A stretch of 64,000 nucleotides of DNA from NCBI RefSeq assembly GCF_000750955.1, contig NZ_CCEJ010000007.1, forward strand, positions 176,255 to 240,254, read 5' to 3'. The position numbers and the translations under genes were made by a program. Shown piece by piece: positions 1 through 9,044 of this stretch. The notes under the pieces are model-generated. The model was not told where the DNA came from. It did no database searches and worked only from the letters and a program-made list of their open reading frames with translations. This DNA is from Criblamydia sequanensis CRIB-18 (GTDB taxonomy: Bacteria; Chlamydiota; Chlamydiia; Chlamydiales; Criblamydiaceae). Position 1 is the stretch's first letter. Each line of letters starts with the position of its first letter.

Positions 1-384
1 AAGTGAAACTAATGTGTTGGGAGCAAGGTACGGTGCGATCGCTTCGGCTGTTTGAATAATGTATTGCAGGTCGGGCTCTAAATGATGATCTAAAGGTGTC
101 GGCACACAGATGATAACGGCATCGCACTTGGAAATTTCTTCATAAGAGCTTGTTGCCGATAGCAATTTTTTACTGAATACCTCTCTTGATCTACTTTCAG
201 GGATATGTTTAAAGTAGCTTTCTCCTTTGGAGATAGCCTCCACTTTTTTTTGATCGATATCAAATCCAATTACCGGGAAACCGGCTTCGACAAAAGTTAA
301 GGCCAAGGGAAAACCTACATAACCCATGCCGATAATTCCAATAATACATTCGTTTGAGTGGATGCGATCTATTGTTAAGGGCAT
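1..384 (-). CDS. Nucleotide-sugar 6-dehydrogenase (WbpA/TviB type), N-terminal part only
   Basis: Partial gene running off the left edge; 128 codons are visible from an ATG at 384. After a short leader the protein has the Rossmann dinucleotide motif GIIGMGYVGFPLA, then a conserved segment (GFPVIGFDIDQKKVEAISKG) and the CVPTPLD loop, all typical of UDP-glucose / UDP-N-acetylhexosamine 6-dehydrogenases. These oxidise C6 of a UDP-sugar to a uronic acid with two NAD+. The motif spacing is closer to the UDP-HexNAc dehydrogenases WbpA/TviB than to Ugd, but the catalytic Cys lies outside the window, so the substrate is inferred. It is downstream of and co-oriented with the glycan operon, separated by 80 bases that hold a weak hairpin. 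A uronic acid precursor would fit the two amidotransferases upstream. Confidence 0.85.
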   Translation of the reverse strand, partial: MPLTIDRIHSNECIIGIIGMGYVGFPLALTFVEAGFPVIGFDIDQKKVEAISKGESYFKHIPESRSREVFSKKLLSATSSYEEISKCDAVIICVPTPLDHHLEPDLQYIIQTAEAIAPYLAPNTLVSL

Positions 385-405
385 GAGCAACCTATAGTTA
401 GAGTC

Positions 406-433
406 TAAAAACTTTATCAGATATAAAAAGTTT
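406..433 (-). terminator. Weak AT-rich terminator-like hairpin
   Basis: On the minus strand AAACTTT and AAAGTTT form a 7-bp stem followed directly by a run of T. It lies between the MBOAT gene and the sugar dehydrogenase. The stem contains one G-C pair, so partial attenuation is more likely than full termination. Confidence 0.3.
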
Positions 434-464
434 GAACAAGACCTTTTTGATAAGACATGAAAAA

Positions 465-1913
465 TCAAAAGGCAAAATAGATGAAGCTTTTGGCTTTGCC
501 AAGATAAAAAAGGGAGCTCATAAAGAGAAAAAGGCTAAAGCCAAGGTGGCGTTTATTCGGGATAAATTGCTTAGAAAGTTCATTAGAATTTCTACAAAGA
601 AAACAGAGAATAAATGATAGGGCAAGAAAGGAAACCAAGCTCAGGATGTCTTTTCTAAAAAGGGGCATGACGCCATTAAAGGAAAGCCCTTTTAATGCTA
701 TAACCCCATTCATATATTGAGGAAGAGAGACTCCTTTTCCTAAGGCCATGGTATGAAGAATGCCTTTCATTTGAAAGATAGTTTCAGATCTAAAGATAAT
801 TCTTGCAATTGAGCAGAATATAAAAGTTGTGAAAATTCCTGTTGTTTTTGAAAGAACGACCCCGGTTTTTTTCCAAAACTGATAGAAGATAATCGCTGCC
901 CCATGCACCAAACCCCAAAGAATAAAAGTAAGGCCGCTGCCATGCCATAGCCCTGTTAAGAAGAAAACAAAAAAAGTTGCACTTGCGTGCCGCAATTTTC
1001 CAAAAGCGCTTCCACCAAGCGGGATATAGAGGTAATTTCTAATAAAACGGCTAAAAGTTATATGCCATCTTTTCCAGAATTCCTGGATATTGTCTGCTTT
1101 TAAGGGGGAATTGAAATTAAGAGGTAAATGAATGCCTAAAATCCATCCGATGCCGATAGCCATATCCGAATAAGCGCTAAAATCGAAATAAAGCTCAAAA
1201 TTATAAGCGAAGGCTACAATCCAAGCTTCAATAAAAGTTAACTTTTCAACATTTGAAAACCCAAGGTCCACCCAATAGGAAAGAGAGTCTGCAAGAATGA
1301 CTTTTTTAAAAAGACCGATTGAAAAAATAAAGATCCCTTTAGCTATCAAATCAAAATCATTCGGCTTTTTTTTATCAGCCAATTGGGGAATGAGCTCTTG
1401 GTAGAGAACAATTGGGCCCGCTATGAGTTGCGGAAAAAAAGAGACAAATAAGCTGAACGCAAAAATATCTCCATGCTTTTCAATTTTTTTAGAATAGAGA
1501 TCCACAAGATAGGTGATTTGCTGAAAGGTTATAAAGCTAATGCCGATTGGAAAATCGGATAATTGATAGGGTATTGAGGTTGAAAAAAGCGTATTCAGTA
1601 AATCTAAAAGAAGGCTGCTATATTTATAATAGCTTAAAAATAAAAGGTTAAAGGCGATTCCTATAATAAGCCATGACCTTGCTTTTTTTTTAACCTCTCT
1701 CATTTTCTCAATCTTCCGTCCTACCAACCAATTAAAGAGAGTTGAAAAAATAAGAAGGGGAAGAAAGGCCGCATTCCAAGAACCATAAAAAATAAGGGAG
1801 ACAAGCAAAAGCCAAAAACCTGTCATTTCTTTCTTTATTTTTTTTAAAGAAAAATAGCCGAAGAGCGCTATCGGAAAAAAGAGAAATATGAATTCGAAAG
1901 AACTATAAATCAT
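465..1913 (-). CDS. MBOAT-family polysaccharide O-acyltransferase (AlgI/DltB/PatA type)
   Basis: 482-residue multi-spanning membrane protein. The C-terminal half has the MBOAT signature: FNFNSP near residue 266, EFWKRWH with His284, the RNYLYIPLGG segment near 292-301, and WHG with the presumed catalytic His324. AlgI-type proteins are usually 460-520 residues, so it is full length. MBOAT proteins of this group pass an acyl (usually acetyl) group across the inner membrane to an SGNH partner that acylates a surface polysaccharide. The start overlaps the upstream SGNH gene by 4 bases, which implies translational coupling and supports a two-protein acylation module. The family call is seen in the sequence; the acyl donor and glycan target are inferred. 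Confidence 0.9.
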   Translation of the reverse strand: MIYSSFEFIFLFFPIALFGYFSLKKIKKEMTGFWLLLVSLIFYGSWNAAFLPLLIFSTLFNWLVGRKIEKMREVKKKARSWLIIGIAFNLLFLSYYKYSSLLLDLLNTLFSTSIPYQLSDFPIGISFITFQQITYLVDLYSKKIEKHGDIFAFSLFVSFFPQLIAGPIVLYQELIPQLADKKKPNDFDLIAKGIFIFSIGLFKKVILADSLSYWVDLGFSNVEKLTFIEAWIVAFAYNFELYFDFSAYSDMAIGIGWILGIHLPLNFNSPLKADNIQEFWKRWHITFSRFIRNYLYIPLGGSAFGKLRHASATFFVFFLTGLWHGSGLTFILWGLVHGAAIIFYQFWKKTGVVLSKTTGIFTTFIFCSIARIIFRSETIFQMKGILHTMALGKGVSLPQYMNGVIALKGLSFNGVMPLFRKDILSLVSFLALSFILCFLCRNSNELSKQFIPNKRHLGFSLFLFMSSLFYLGKAKSFIYFAF

Positions 1914-2911
1914 AGCCTTTCCCTCATAAAGGAATCGATATTTTTTAAAGTGAGGGATTGAAACAGTTTTTCTTCTTCATCGCTTTTTTCTAAAATGTCG
2001 ATGATAATTTGCGATTTTTTCGGATTAAGGTGATGGGCGTCAAAAAATAGTTCAAATTCTTCCTCAGGCGATAGACCAAAAAAATGGATGTGCTTAATTT
2101 TTTCAAAAAGGGAGACAAGCTCTTTCAGCCAACTTTTATAAACCTGAAGAAGAGGAGAGGATTTGATTTCTTTAAAAAGACGGGCTGTCTCAGGGGTTGT
2201 AAACACCTGAAATTCTATCTCGGGAAAATTTTGGATAAGGGCTTTAAGCTTTTCTTTAAAGTGCAATTCCTGGAAATTTTGAATTTCTAGACGTCTATTT
2301 TTATAGGCTTTAAGCTGATGGTTAATCTTAGCTTCTTTTTCTTTCTCATCAAGTTCCTTGTAGATTCGACTTAAGGAGTCGGTCAAAGAAATTAACCCAT
2401 TTTCCTGTCCAAATAACTTTTTTAAACTGATAAGCGAGGCTTCAAAAGAAAGGAGGGGATTTAAAAAATAAACAAATTTTTGACGTTTTTCAAGAATTTT
2501 TTTGATTTCGGTGAGTTTCATAGAGCGCTCATCGATTTGACCGAAATCAAGCCCTAAATACACCTTCTGAGGTGTTGTTTTTAAGGTTTTTAAGGCAAAT
2601 TGCAAAAGATCAAAGTATTCTGTTATCGAGAGGCCGCTGCAGCCCAGATTTAATGTTTTTTCTTTAAAATAGTCTGCATCAAGTGAAGCTATCCGGCTTG
2701 ATCCAATAAGGAGAGCTCCATAGATAGTTTCTTTATGATTAAGCAAGAAATTAATCTTTTGCTCCCTTTCATCAAACAAGGGATAGGGGGAAGGTTTCTC
2801 GCGCCCAAAATAAAGAAATGGATCAAAAGCGAAGTTTAAAGAAGCCACTAGTCCGAGCATCAATAATAGGTTGATTAGAAATAAATAAACCCACTTTTTA
2901 GAAGAACTCAT
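1910..2911 (-). CDS. SGNH-type acyltransferase partner of the MBOAT protein
   Basis: 333 residues with one N-terminal membrane anchor (about 8-28) and the rest apparently periplasmic. A GSSR block at residues 70-73 matches the nucleophile-Ser block of SGNH/GDSL enzymes. A C-terminal DAHHLN segment (291-296) would supply the Asp and His. Between them lies a long charged helical stretch (about 165-215). Overall similarity to AlgJ/AlgX/DltD proteins is low, so the call rests on motif order, the anchor and the 4-base overlaps with an MBOAT gene downstream and a glycosyltransferase upstream. Likely role: receives acyl groups from the MBOAT partner and places them on the exported glycan. A generic SGNH hydrolase is the alternative. 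Confidence 0.65.
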   Translation of the reverse strand: MSSSKKWVYLFLINLLLMLGLVASLNFAFDPFLYFGREKPSPYPLFDEREQKINFLLNHKETIYGALLIGSSRIASLDADYFKEKTLNLGCSGLSITEYFDLLQFALKTLKTTPQKVYLGLDFGQIDERSMKLTEIKKILEKRQKFVYFLNPLLSFEASLISLKKLFGQENGLISLTDSLSRIYKELDEKEKEAKINHQLKAYKNRRLEIQNFQELHFKEKLKALIQNFPEIEFQVFTTPETARLFKEIKSSPLLQVYKSWLKELVSLFEKIKHIHFFGLSPEEEFELFFDAHHLNPKKSQIIIDILEKSDEEEKLFQSLTLKNIDSFMRERL

Positions 2912-4059
2912 AGAGCCATAGCATTGTTTAAAAATTGTTCAAAACCCAAAATATAATTCTCTAAACAAAAATGAGAACTCGCTTCATGGCATCTTTCCTT
3001 AAATCTTTCGATTGTTTCAAAAGAGGCACTTGCAATTTGGTTTGAGAGGGAATCTAGGTTAAAATCATTTCCGATAAACCCTAATTGTAAATCAGAGGTA
3101 ATTTTTTTCATTTCAACTAAAGGGGGAACGGCGACAGCAATTCTTGCCTGGATGTTTTGAAAAAATTTATTAGGCAGGGCGAAGGTGTGGTTTTCCGGCT
3201 TCTCTTTAAGATGAATAAGACCGATATCATACTGATTTAAAAAAGGAACCAGATCCTTCATGGGAAGTTTCTCAAGAAGACGAACTCTTGGAAGTTTCTT
3301 AGCTAAGACCTTAAGGTGATTCAAATAAGGGGTGTTATTTTGAGAGACTAAAATGCAATCGAGTGTAAAACGGGAGGGAAGCTTTAGCATAAAAGCAAAA
3401 ATCTTTTCCCATTCCCTTTTAGGATCTGCATTTCCATGAGCGATTATTTTAATTTCGCTTGGGTTTACTTTCTTAACTTTTAAATCATACTTTAAGGGAA
3501 CATTCGGAAGGATAAAAAATCTATTTACATCAAAATTTTCTTTATAAAGATTAGCAATGCCGGTTGATACCGTCATAAAAGGTACTTTTCTCAAATAGGT
3601 TTTTAAAAGTGAGACGGCATATTTTTTTTGATAGCTCTTTTTAAGAAAAGAAGAGTTATAAGAACCGGGATAATATTCATGGGCATCCCAGATGAGAGGC
3701 TTCTCTTTAGCCCATTTTATTCCGATAGGCAGAGCATGAATTTCATTAGCTAAAACAAAATCAAAGGAAGGCAAAGTAAGCTTAAGAGAGTCTGCAATCA
3801 TGGGAATCCGCCAATAAATAGGCTCAAATTCCAGGGTTGTCAACTCTATGATTCTTTTAATTAAGTTTAGGCCCCTTTGCCAATTGGAATTCCTTCTTTT
3901 TTTTACTTCAATAAATTCAGAGCAACGGACGGAAGGTTCATCCAAGCCGATAACTGTTGTTTTAAAGCCAAGTTTATCAAGCAAGATAAGTTGGTTTTGA
4001 ACCCTTGGATCTTGACTTATCTTTGTGAAACAAATAACGAGGACATTTTTTCTTTTCAT
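2908..4059 (-). CDS. GT4-like glycosyltransferase
   Basis: 383-residue cytoplasmic protein. The N-terminal domain opens with a CFTKISQDPRVQNQ segment typical of GT-B enzymes whose first strand is followed by DPRV. The middle holds WDAHEYYPG and an HGNADPKREWE segment, and the C-terminal domain has ALPNKFFQNIQARIAVA, where family members bind the nucleotide-sugar. It is a paralogue of the 5238-6371 gene: both share the DPRV/DARV start, DAHEY and the LPNKFF.(F/I)QARLA block. Its 4-base overlaps with both neighbours place it in the operon. Donor and acceptor cannot be told from sequence. The usual C-terminal E-x7-E motif is not obvious, so GT4 assignment is by overall pattern. Confidence 0.75.
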   Translation of the reverse strand: MKRKNVLVICFTKISQDPRVQNQLILLDKLGFKTTVIGLDEPSVRCSEFIEVKKRRNSNWQRGLNLIKRIIELTTLEFEPIYWRIPMIADSLKLTLPSFDFVLANEIHALPIGIKWAKEKPLIWDAHEYYPGSYNSSFLKKSYQKKYAVSLLKTYLRKVPFMTVSTGIANLYKENFDVNRFFILPNVPLKYDLKVKKVNPSEIKIIAHGNADPKREWEKIFAFMLKLPSRFTLDCILVSQNNTPYLNHLKVLAKKLPRVRLLEKLPMKDLVPFLNQYDIGLIHLKEKPENHTFALPNKFFQNIQARIAVAVPPLVEMKKITSDLQLGFIGNDFNLDSLSNQIASASFETIERFKERCHEASSHFCLENYILGFEQFLNNAMAL

Positions 4060-5237
4060 GTCAAAAGGGCTTTTTGATGGATTGATTGAAGAAGATCCAT
4101 GGTTTTATTGTTATCAAAATGGGATTTGGCATGATTTTTGATAATTTCGCTATTGAATGAATGGTTCATAAGCTTTGCCATTAAACGGGCTAATTCCTCT
4201 TTGGACGAACCATTAAACAATAACCCGTTATTTTCATTGATATACTCACCCGGGGCTCCCATAGCTCCTGCAATGATAGGCAGACCATAGTGCAAGGCTT
4301 CAACAATCGCATTTCCAAACGTTTCAACAAAGCTTGGGAGGATAAAAGCATCTCCTTGGCTAAAAAAATGGGCCAGCTGATTTCTTTTTAAGCTGCCGAT
4401 AAAACTAACAGAATTTTCAAGGCAAAGCTGTTTTCGTAAATTAAGTAATGCGGTCTTCTCCTCCCCATCTCCTGCAATAATTAACTTAACTTTTTTTCCG
4501 GTATCTGCAAGCAATCTAAAACTTTCTAGCAAAAGATCAATCCGCTTGATCCGGCTTAAGTGGGCAAGGGTTAAATAGATGAAGGGTTCGCTTTTAGATT
4601 TTTTTTCTTTAAAAGGAAAAGGCTCGATGATATTGGGTAGGACTATTCCTTTATTTTCAACCTGAAGGCTATCTGCAAGCCAATTAAGAAGAGGGCGGCT
4701 AACGGCTGAGACACACTTAGCATGGCGATAGGCTTCTTTATATTTATTTAAAACAGGTGTTGGGATCAGCTCCCCATGACAGGCAGTTTTATAAAAAAAG
4801 CTGGCATGCTCGCTTACGATATAAGGAATAGAAAAGCGTTTTTGCAAATGTCTTGCCACAACCCCTGCCGCCAAAAAACTATGGGCTTGGATAAGGTCAG
4901 GGCGCCCAAACTTTTTTATGTAGGTCTTAAAGAGCCTTTCATAAGTTTTAATTAAAAAATAGAGACGAAAATTTGGATGGAAGAGACCTAGATTCACTCC
5001 CTTAAAAATAAGCTCCGGAAAGCCGGAATCATGGGTTTCTTCAATCTTGAAATAATAGTTTTTTAATTTATCGATTTTTAAATTTTTTCTTAAAGGAAGC
5101 AAATCTGAAAAAATAAGACCAACTTTTGAATTTCGCAAGCTTAAGGTCTTGGCCCAAAAATTAAAATTGTACCCTCGTAGAGGTTTACTCTCTGTTCGAT
5201 ACCAGGAGGGGATGATTAAAACATGAGGAGATTTCAT
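4056..5237 (-). CDS. Glycosyltransferase family 4
   Basis: 393 residues with a clear GT-B/GT4 layout. The N-terminal acceptor domain includes IPSWYRTESKPLRGYN and a PDLIQAHSFLAAG segment. The C-terminal domain has LAHLSRIKRIDLLLESF and LIIAGDGEEK, and the ESF/HGLPII-type donor site appears as PSFVETFGNAIVEALHYGLP, with the conserved E-x7-E. It is paralogous to the 22445-23665 enzyme (same SWY/F opening and YIKKFG(R/K)PDLI(Q/H)A block). It overlaps the downstream gene by 4 bases and abuts the upstream one. It probably adds one sugar of the surface glycan repeat on the cytoplasmic face of the inner membrane; the specificity is unknown. Confidence 0.88.
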   Translation of the reverse strand: MKSPHVLIIPSWYRTESKPLRGYNFNFWAKTLSLRNSKVGLIFSDLLPLRKNLKIDKLKNYYFKIEETHDSGFPELIFKGVNLGLFHPNFRLYFLIKTYERLFKTYIKKFGRPDLIQAHSFLAAGVVARHLQKRFSIPYIVSEHASFFYKTACHGELIPTPVLNKYKEAYRHAKCVSAVSRPLLNWLADSLQVENKGIVLPNIIEPFPFKEKKSKSEPFIYLTLAHLSRIKRIDLLLESFRLLADTGKKVKLIIAGDGEEKTALLNLRKQLCLENSVSFIGSLKRNQLAHFFSQGDAFILPSFVETFGNAIVEALHYGLPIIAGAMGAPGEYINENNGLLFNGSSKEELARLMAKLMNHSFNSEIIKNHAKSHFDNNKTMDLLQSIHQKALLT

Positions 5238-6371
5238 TTAAGAGCCGTTTTCTGCCAAAAGTTCTTTCATTATTTTAAAGTTGTTTAATTCAGATAACTC
5301 TTTCGCTGCTAAATTTGAATTATTTTTCATATCTTCGATTTCTTCAACTTTTAAATCATTTAACATTTTAGCAAAGGATTCTTTAGAAAAATCTAAGCTT
5401 ACTCGACCATTTTTATATTTTCTTATAAGTTCAGCCATCTGTAGAGACGGGCTTATGGCAAGAGCAAGTCTTGCTTGAATAAAATCAAAAAATTTATTAG
5501 GCAAGCTGTTTAAGGCATTAAAAGAGCTTTTAGGTTGCAAATAGAGACCGATGTCATAAGAATTTAGAGCTTCCGGCAGCTTTGAAAAGGGAACCGGCTC
5601 TAAAAATCTGATACGATTATTTTTCGAAGCGAGCCGCTTTAACTTGTCTAAATACTTCTTATTATTTGATAGAAGAAAAAAATCTAAAGCAAAGCGATCC
5701 TCTAAAAGAAAGAAAAGTGAAATCATATCTTCAATTTTTCTTGTCTGATCGCAAAAGCCATGGTGGACAAGCCGAATCTTTTGGCTATTCACTTTTGAGG
5801 GGGCTAGATTTCTAAAACCGGGAGCATTAGTAATCACAGTCGGTTTTTTAATAGAGCAAAATTCCTGATATTGCCTAGCAATTGGCTCTGATACGGTTGT
5901 AACCCTATGGGCTTCTTTTATGTACTTTTTTGACAAATAGCTTTTGAAGGCTTGTCTTGTTAGTTTCCAATAAAAATTGCTTTCAAATTGCTTGGGGGCA
6001 TATTCATGAGCATCAAATAAAAGAATGGCATTTTTTTTAATCTTTAAGGCAATCGGCAGGGTTTCAATGTCATTTGCAATGACAAGATCAAAATTGTTCA
6101 AATTAAAAGACAATATTTCTTTAATTTCCGGTTTTTCAAAGTAAATTTTTTCATATTTCCTGAAGATAAGGTAAAAAAACATTTTTACTTTGTTGAAAAA
6201 ACTTCTGGAAGGAGGGCTGATTGGGATAAAAGTTTTTATGGTTGTTTTCGGAGGATTAAAAGCGATCACTGTGACTTCTTTTTTAAGTTTTAACAAGAAG
6301 TCAATTTGCCTATTCACTCTGGCATCTATTCTTAAATCGGAGAAGGAGAGTACAAGCGCTTTTTCAGTCAT
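5238..6371 (-). CDS. GT4-like glycosyltransferase
   Basis: 377 residues, a paralogue of the 2908-4059 enzyme. It begins with ALVLSFSDLRIDARVNRQ, has LLFDAHEYAPKQF and TTVSEPIARQYQ in the inter-domain region, VHHGFCDQTRKIEDM at the start of the donor domain, and SLPNKFFDFIQARLALA near the C-terminus. It overlaps the ABC exporter start by 4 bases and is followed without a gap by the next glycosyltransferase. Having two related enzymes in one operon suggests that similar linkages are made at two positions in the repeat unit. Specificity is unknown. Confidence 0.78.
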   Translation of the reverse strand: MTEKALVLSFSDLRIDARVNRQIDFLLKLKKEVTVIAFNPPKTTIKTFIPISPPSRSFFNKVKMFFYLIFRKYEKIYFEKPEIKEILSFNLNNFDLVIANDIETLPIALKIKKNAILLFDAHEYAPKQFESNFYWKLTRQAFKSYLSKKYIKEAHRVTTVSEPIARQYQEFCSIKKPTVITNAPGFRNLAPSKVNSQKIRLVHHGFCDQTRKIEDMISLFFLLEDRFALDFFLLSNNKKYLDKLKRLASKNNRIRFLEPVPFSKLPEALNSYDIGLYLQPKSSFNALNSLPNKFFDFIQARLALAISPSLQMAELIRKYKNGRVSLDFSKESFAKMLNDLKVEEIEDMKNNSNLAAKELSELNNFKIMKELLAENGS

Positions 6372-8125
6372 GATCGGTTTGTCTCAAAGGTTTTATGACC
6401 TAAAAGTTTTTGATAAAGAGAAGATGTGTTTAAAAGCTCTTCATGCGTTCCGAAGTTTTGGATTCTTCCTTCTTCCATTAAATAGATCTGATCAAACCTT
6501 TCCATATTATATAAACGATGAGTCACAGAAAATATTGTTTGATGCGGAGCTTTTGATTTAAGCACAGCTTCTATTAAATCCTCTGTGTTTGTATCTAGAG
6601 CAGAAGAGGCTTCATCTAAAATTAAAACCTCGCTGTTTCTATAAAGAGCTCTTGCAAGAGAAAGTCGCTGCCTTTCCCCACCGGATAAAAGAACTCCCTT
6701 ATCTCCAACTTTAGAATCAAAGCCATCTTTAAGTTTTTCAGTAAAGTGTATTAAATGAGCTTGTCTTGAAGCTTCGAATATTCTTTTAAAATCAACAGGC
6801 TCGCCAAAAGCAATATTATTTATTAGAGAATCATCAATAATAGCTGTGTGCTGGGGAACATAACCGATCTTTGGCTGTAGCGCTTTAAGATCTCTAAAAG
6901 GGATCCCATCGACTGTAATCTCTCCTAACGAAGGTTTAATAAGACCGCATAATAAGTCGAGAAGAGTACTTTTGCCGGAGCCTGTTTTGCCGATGATGGC
7001 AACATAGGTACCTTTTTTAAAAGTGCAAGAAAGATTATTTAGCGCGTAATTATGACCGTTATATGAGTATGAAATATCTTTAAGAGTAATTTCATGATTA
7101 AAATCTAAGTGAAATTCTTTTTTCTCTTTTTTCACCTCTAGGAGCTCTTTTTTTAAAGAAACGAAAGAAGATTCGGCATTTTTTAAAGTCAGATTTAAAG
7201 AAAGGAGTTGATTCACAGCAGGAAGCAGTCTTCTTGCGATAAGGGCAAGCAAGATTAGGGCTTCAGGAAATGTTTCTTTGCTATAGCCCAAGCTCCAAGC
7301 GAGGGTTAAAGATAGAATTAAAAGAAAATAGGAGGCGTATTCAACAAGAGGCGAAACTCTTTGCGATAGAAAAGCCGCTTCAAAAATACTTGTAGAAAAC
7401 TCCTCTAAGGGTTTGAGAAATCGATCTTTAAAAAAATAAGCTTTTCGGTAAATTTTTATCTCTTTTAAAGCATAAAAACCATCTGCCAAAAAGGCATAAC
7501 ACTGTCCTGACGCGCTTTCCTTTTTCTTTCCAAGGCTTCTTAATTTATTTCCAAATTTTGCTATTAGAAAAATACCTATACTTAAAAAAAATAAAATAAG
7601 ACTCCATGCGGAATAGAAATATTGAAAAAGCAAAAGAAAAAACAAGAAAGTTGTAATCACCGCATACGAAACAAATTGAAGGCTTGAGAGCATTCCTTGC
7701 GCCACTTGAAGGCAAGTTGAAAGACAATTTTTTATGAGTTGAGCGCTATTTTTTTTTATTGTTGTTTCATAATCTTGCTCTAGATAGTGAAAGAAAAGTT
7801 TTTGGCTTAAATTTAAAAAAAACTCGTAAGGAAACTTTGAGACCTTTTTTAGAGTATAGAGCTGAACAAACATTTTGATTGTGATTAATCCAAGCAAACT
7901 TAAGCTAAACTCAAAAAAACCGAGATTAATCGGCATTCCAAGTAGTCTGATGGAAAATGAAATGCCTTTGTCCCAAAAACCTTCAAAAATAGAAGATAAA
8001 TAAAAAGCAAGAGCTGAAATTTGAGCAGTTTCTAAAAGCGAGGTTAAAACGATAGCTGCAATAATGATAAGGTAAGTTTTCTTTTCTTCTTTTGATAGTA
8101 TAAAAGGTAATTCTCTAAAAAACAT
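6368..8125 (-). CDS. ABC exporter, fused permease and ATPase (PglK/MsbA-like)
   Basis: 585 residues. The N-terminal ~310 residues form a six-helix ABC exporter membrane domain and the C-terminal ~240 form the ATPase. Walker A GKTGSGKS is at 379-386, the signature LSGGE at 480-484, Walker B ILDE near 504 and the H-loop His in FSVTHRL. Length and layout match half-transporters that work as homodimers, such as PglK (lipid-linked oligosaccharide flippase) or MsbA. Being inside a glycosyltransferase operon, it most likely flips a lipid-linked glycan or a lipid A derivative. A separate Wzx-type flippase lies at 19736-21178, so the locus has two candidate export routes. Its gene leads a block of six genes joined by overlapping or abutting ends. 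Confidence 0.9.
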   Translation of the reverse strand: MFFRELPFILSKEEKKTYLIIIAAIVLTSLLETAQISALAFYLSSIFEGFWDKGISFSIRLLGMPINLGFFEFSLSLLGLITIKMFVQLYTLKKVSKFPYEFFLNLSQKLFFHYLEQDYETTIKKNSAQLIKNCLSTCLQVAQGMLSSLQFVSYAVITTFLFFLLLFQYFYSAWSLILFFLSIGIFLIAKFGNKLRSLGKKKESASGQCYAFLADGFYALKEIKIYRKAYFFKDRFLKPLEEFSTSIFEAAFLSQRVSPLVEYASYFLLILSLTLAWSLGYSKETFPEALILLALIARRLLPAVNQLLSLNLTLKNAESSFVSLKKELLEVKKEKKEFHLDFNHEITLKDISYSYNGHNYALNNLSCTFKKGTYVAIIGKTGSGKSTLLDLLCGLIKPSLGEITVDGIPFRDLKALQPKIGYVPQHTAIIDDSLINNIAFGEPVDFKRIFEASRQAHLIHFTEKLKDGFDSKVGDKGVLLSGGERQRLSLARALYRNSEVLILDEASSALDTNTEDLIEAVLKSKAPHQTIFSVTHRLYNMERFDQIYLMEEGRIQNFGTHEELLNTSSLYQKLLGHKTFETNRS

Positions 8126-8160
8126 TTACACCTAAATTTGGTAGCCTCTTCTTATAAAAA

Positions 8161-9033
8161 TTAGTTGCTCTCTAAAATCCACCCCTCCGGATATAAATCT
8201 TTTGTGTTAAGAGCAAGCCTTGGTCCGAACCATTTTTTTGGAGCGACCACTATTTTATTAGAATTTTTATTCAAGTACGCCGCCCACCAGGAAAAAGTAG
8301 AATTTGAAATGATTTGATGCTTGCAAAGGCTCATAAGATAAAAGTCGTGGTAATAAGCTTCCTTTTCAATAAAACGCATGTTTTCGGCAAGCCCTTTTAA
8401 TTCTTGTTTAGTCCAATCAATTTTATCAGAGAAAACAACGAAAAGACTATCTTTTGGAAAATGACGCATGGCATTTATAACATAGCTTCGACCATTTAAA
8501 TGGTAATAATGGTGCTCCGGATCATTATCAAAATAAGTTCTGATATGTATGGCAACCGTATTTGGATGGTCCAGGATATCTTGATAGCGGCTTTTCAAAT
8601 ATTCAATAATTTCTTTTTTTGGCTCAAATAAGGGAAGGATTCGATCTTTATTAGGTTTGAAATATTTCTCCGACTGAAAATAACCATGTATTTTCATATT
8701 GGGTTTATAAGGGATTGGATGATAAGAAAACTCGGGTTCTTCATAGGTATAAGAGCATTTATTTTTTGGTTTTTGAGTATTTAGATTCGAAAAAAAAATT
8801 TCTTTGTTTTTTGGAATGTTGTCTGTTTTCTTAGTTTCAAAATCTGGGAAATAGGCTTCTGCGTTATGATCTATGGCAAGGCTTAAGGCTGCTGCCACTT
8901 CAAAAAGCTGGTTGCCAAGCTGGGCATGAATGGTTGACATCACATAAGGCTTTTTATTAAATTTGACTCTTTTTTCGGCAGATACCAAAAACGAGGGTGA
9001 AAGGCATAGCATCAGAAGTAATAGACGTATCAT
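8161..9033 (-). CDS. GT11-like alpha-1,2-fucosyltransferase with signal peptide
   Basis: 290 residues. Family GT11 marks are QLGNQLFEVAAALSLAIDH near the N-terminus (family G.GNQ.FQ...), the HIRTYFDND motif that stands for HxRRxD in GDP-fucose binding, and NSTFSWWAAYLN near the C-terminus, diagnostic of the family. GT11 enzymes transfer fucose to beta-galactosides. Unusually, residues 1-19 (MIRLLLLMLCLSPSFLVSA) look like a cleavable Sec signal peptide, whereas bacterial GT11 enzymes normally stay cytoplasmic. The protein may therefore act outside the inner membrane or in the host. It sits 11 bases downstream of the GT92-type gene. Confidence 0.82.
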   Translation of the reverse strand: MIRLLLLMLCLSPSFLVSAEKRVKFNKKPYVMSTIHAQLGNQLFEVAAALSLAIDHNAEAYFPDFETKKTDNIPKNKEIFFSNLNTQKPKNKCSYTYEEPEFSYHPIPYKPNMKIHGYFQSEKYFKPNKDRILPLFEPKKEIIEYLKSRYQDILDHPNTVAIHIRTYFDNDPEHHYYHLNGRSYVINAMRHFPKDSLFVVFSDKIDWTKQELKGLAENMRFIEKEAYYHDFYLMSLCKHQIISNSTFSWWAAYLNKNSNKIVVAPKKWFGPRLALNTKDLYPEGWILESN

Positions 9034-9044
9034 AACATCCTCAG

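Noticed and set aside
432..617. Small plus-strand ORF opposite the MBOAT gene
   Set aside because: Lys-rich shadow frame inside and beyond the 3' end of a well-supported gene; no ribosome-binding site and no homology seen.
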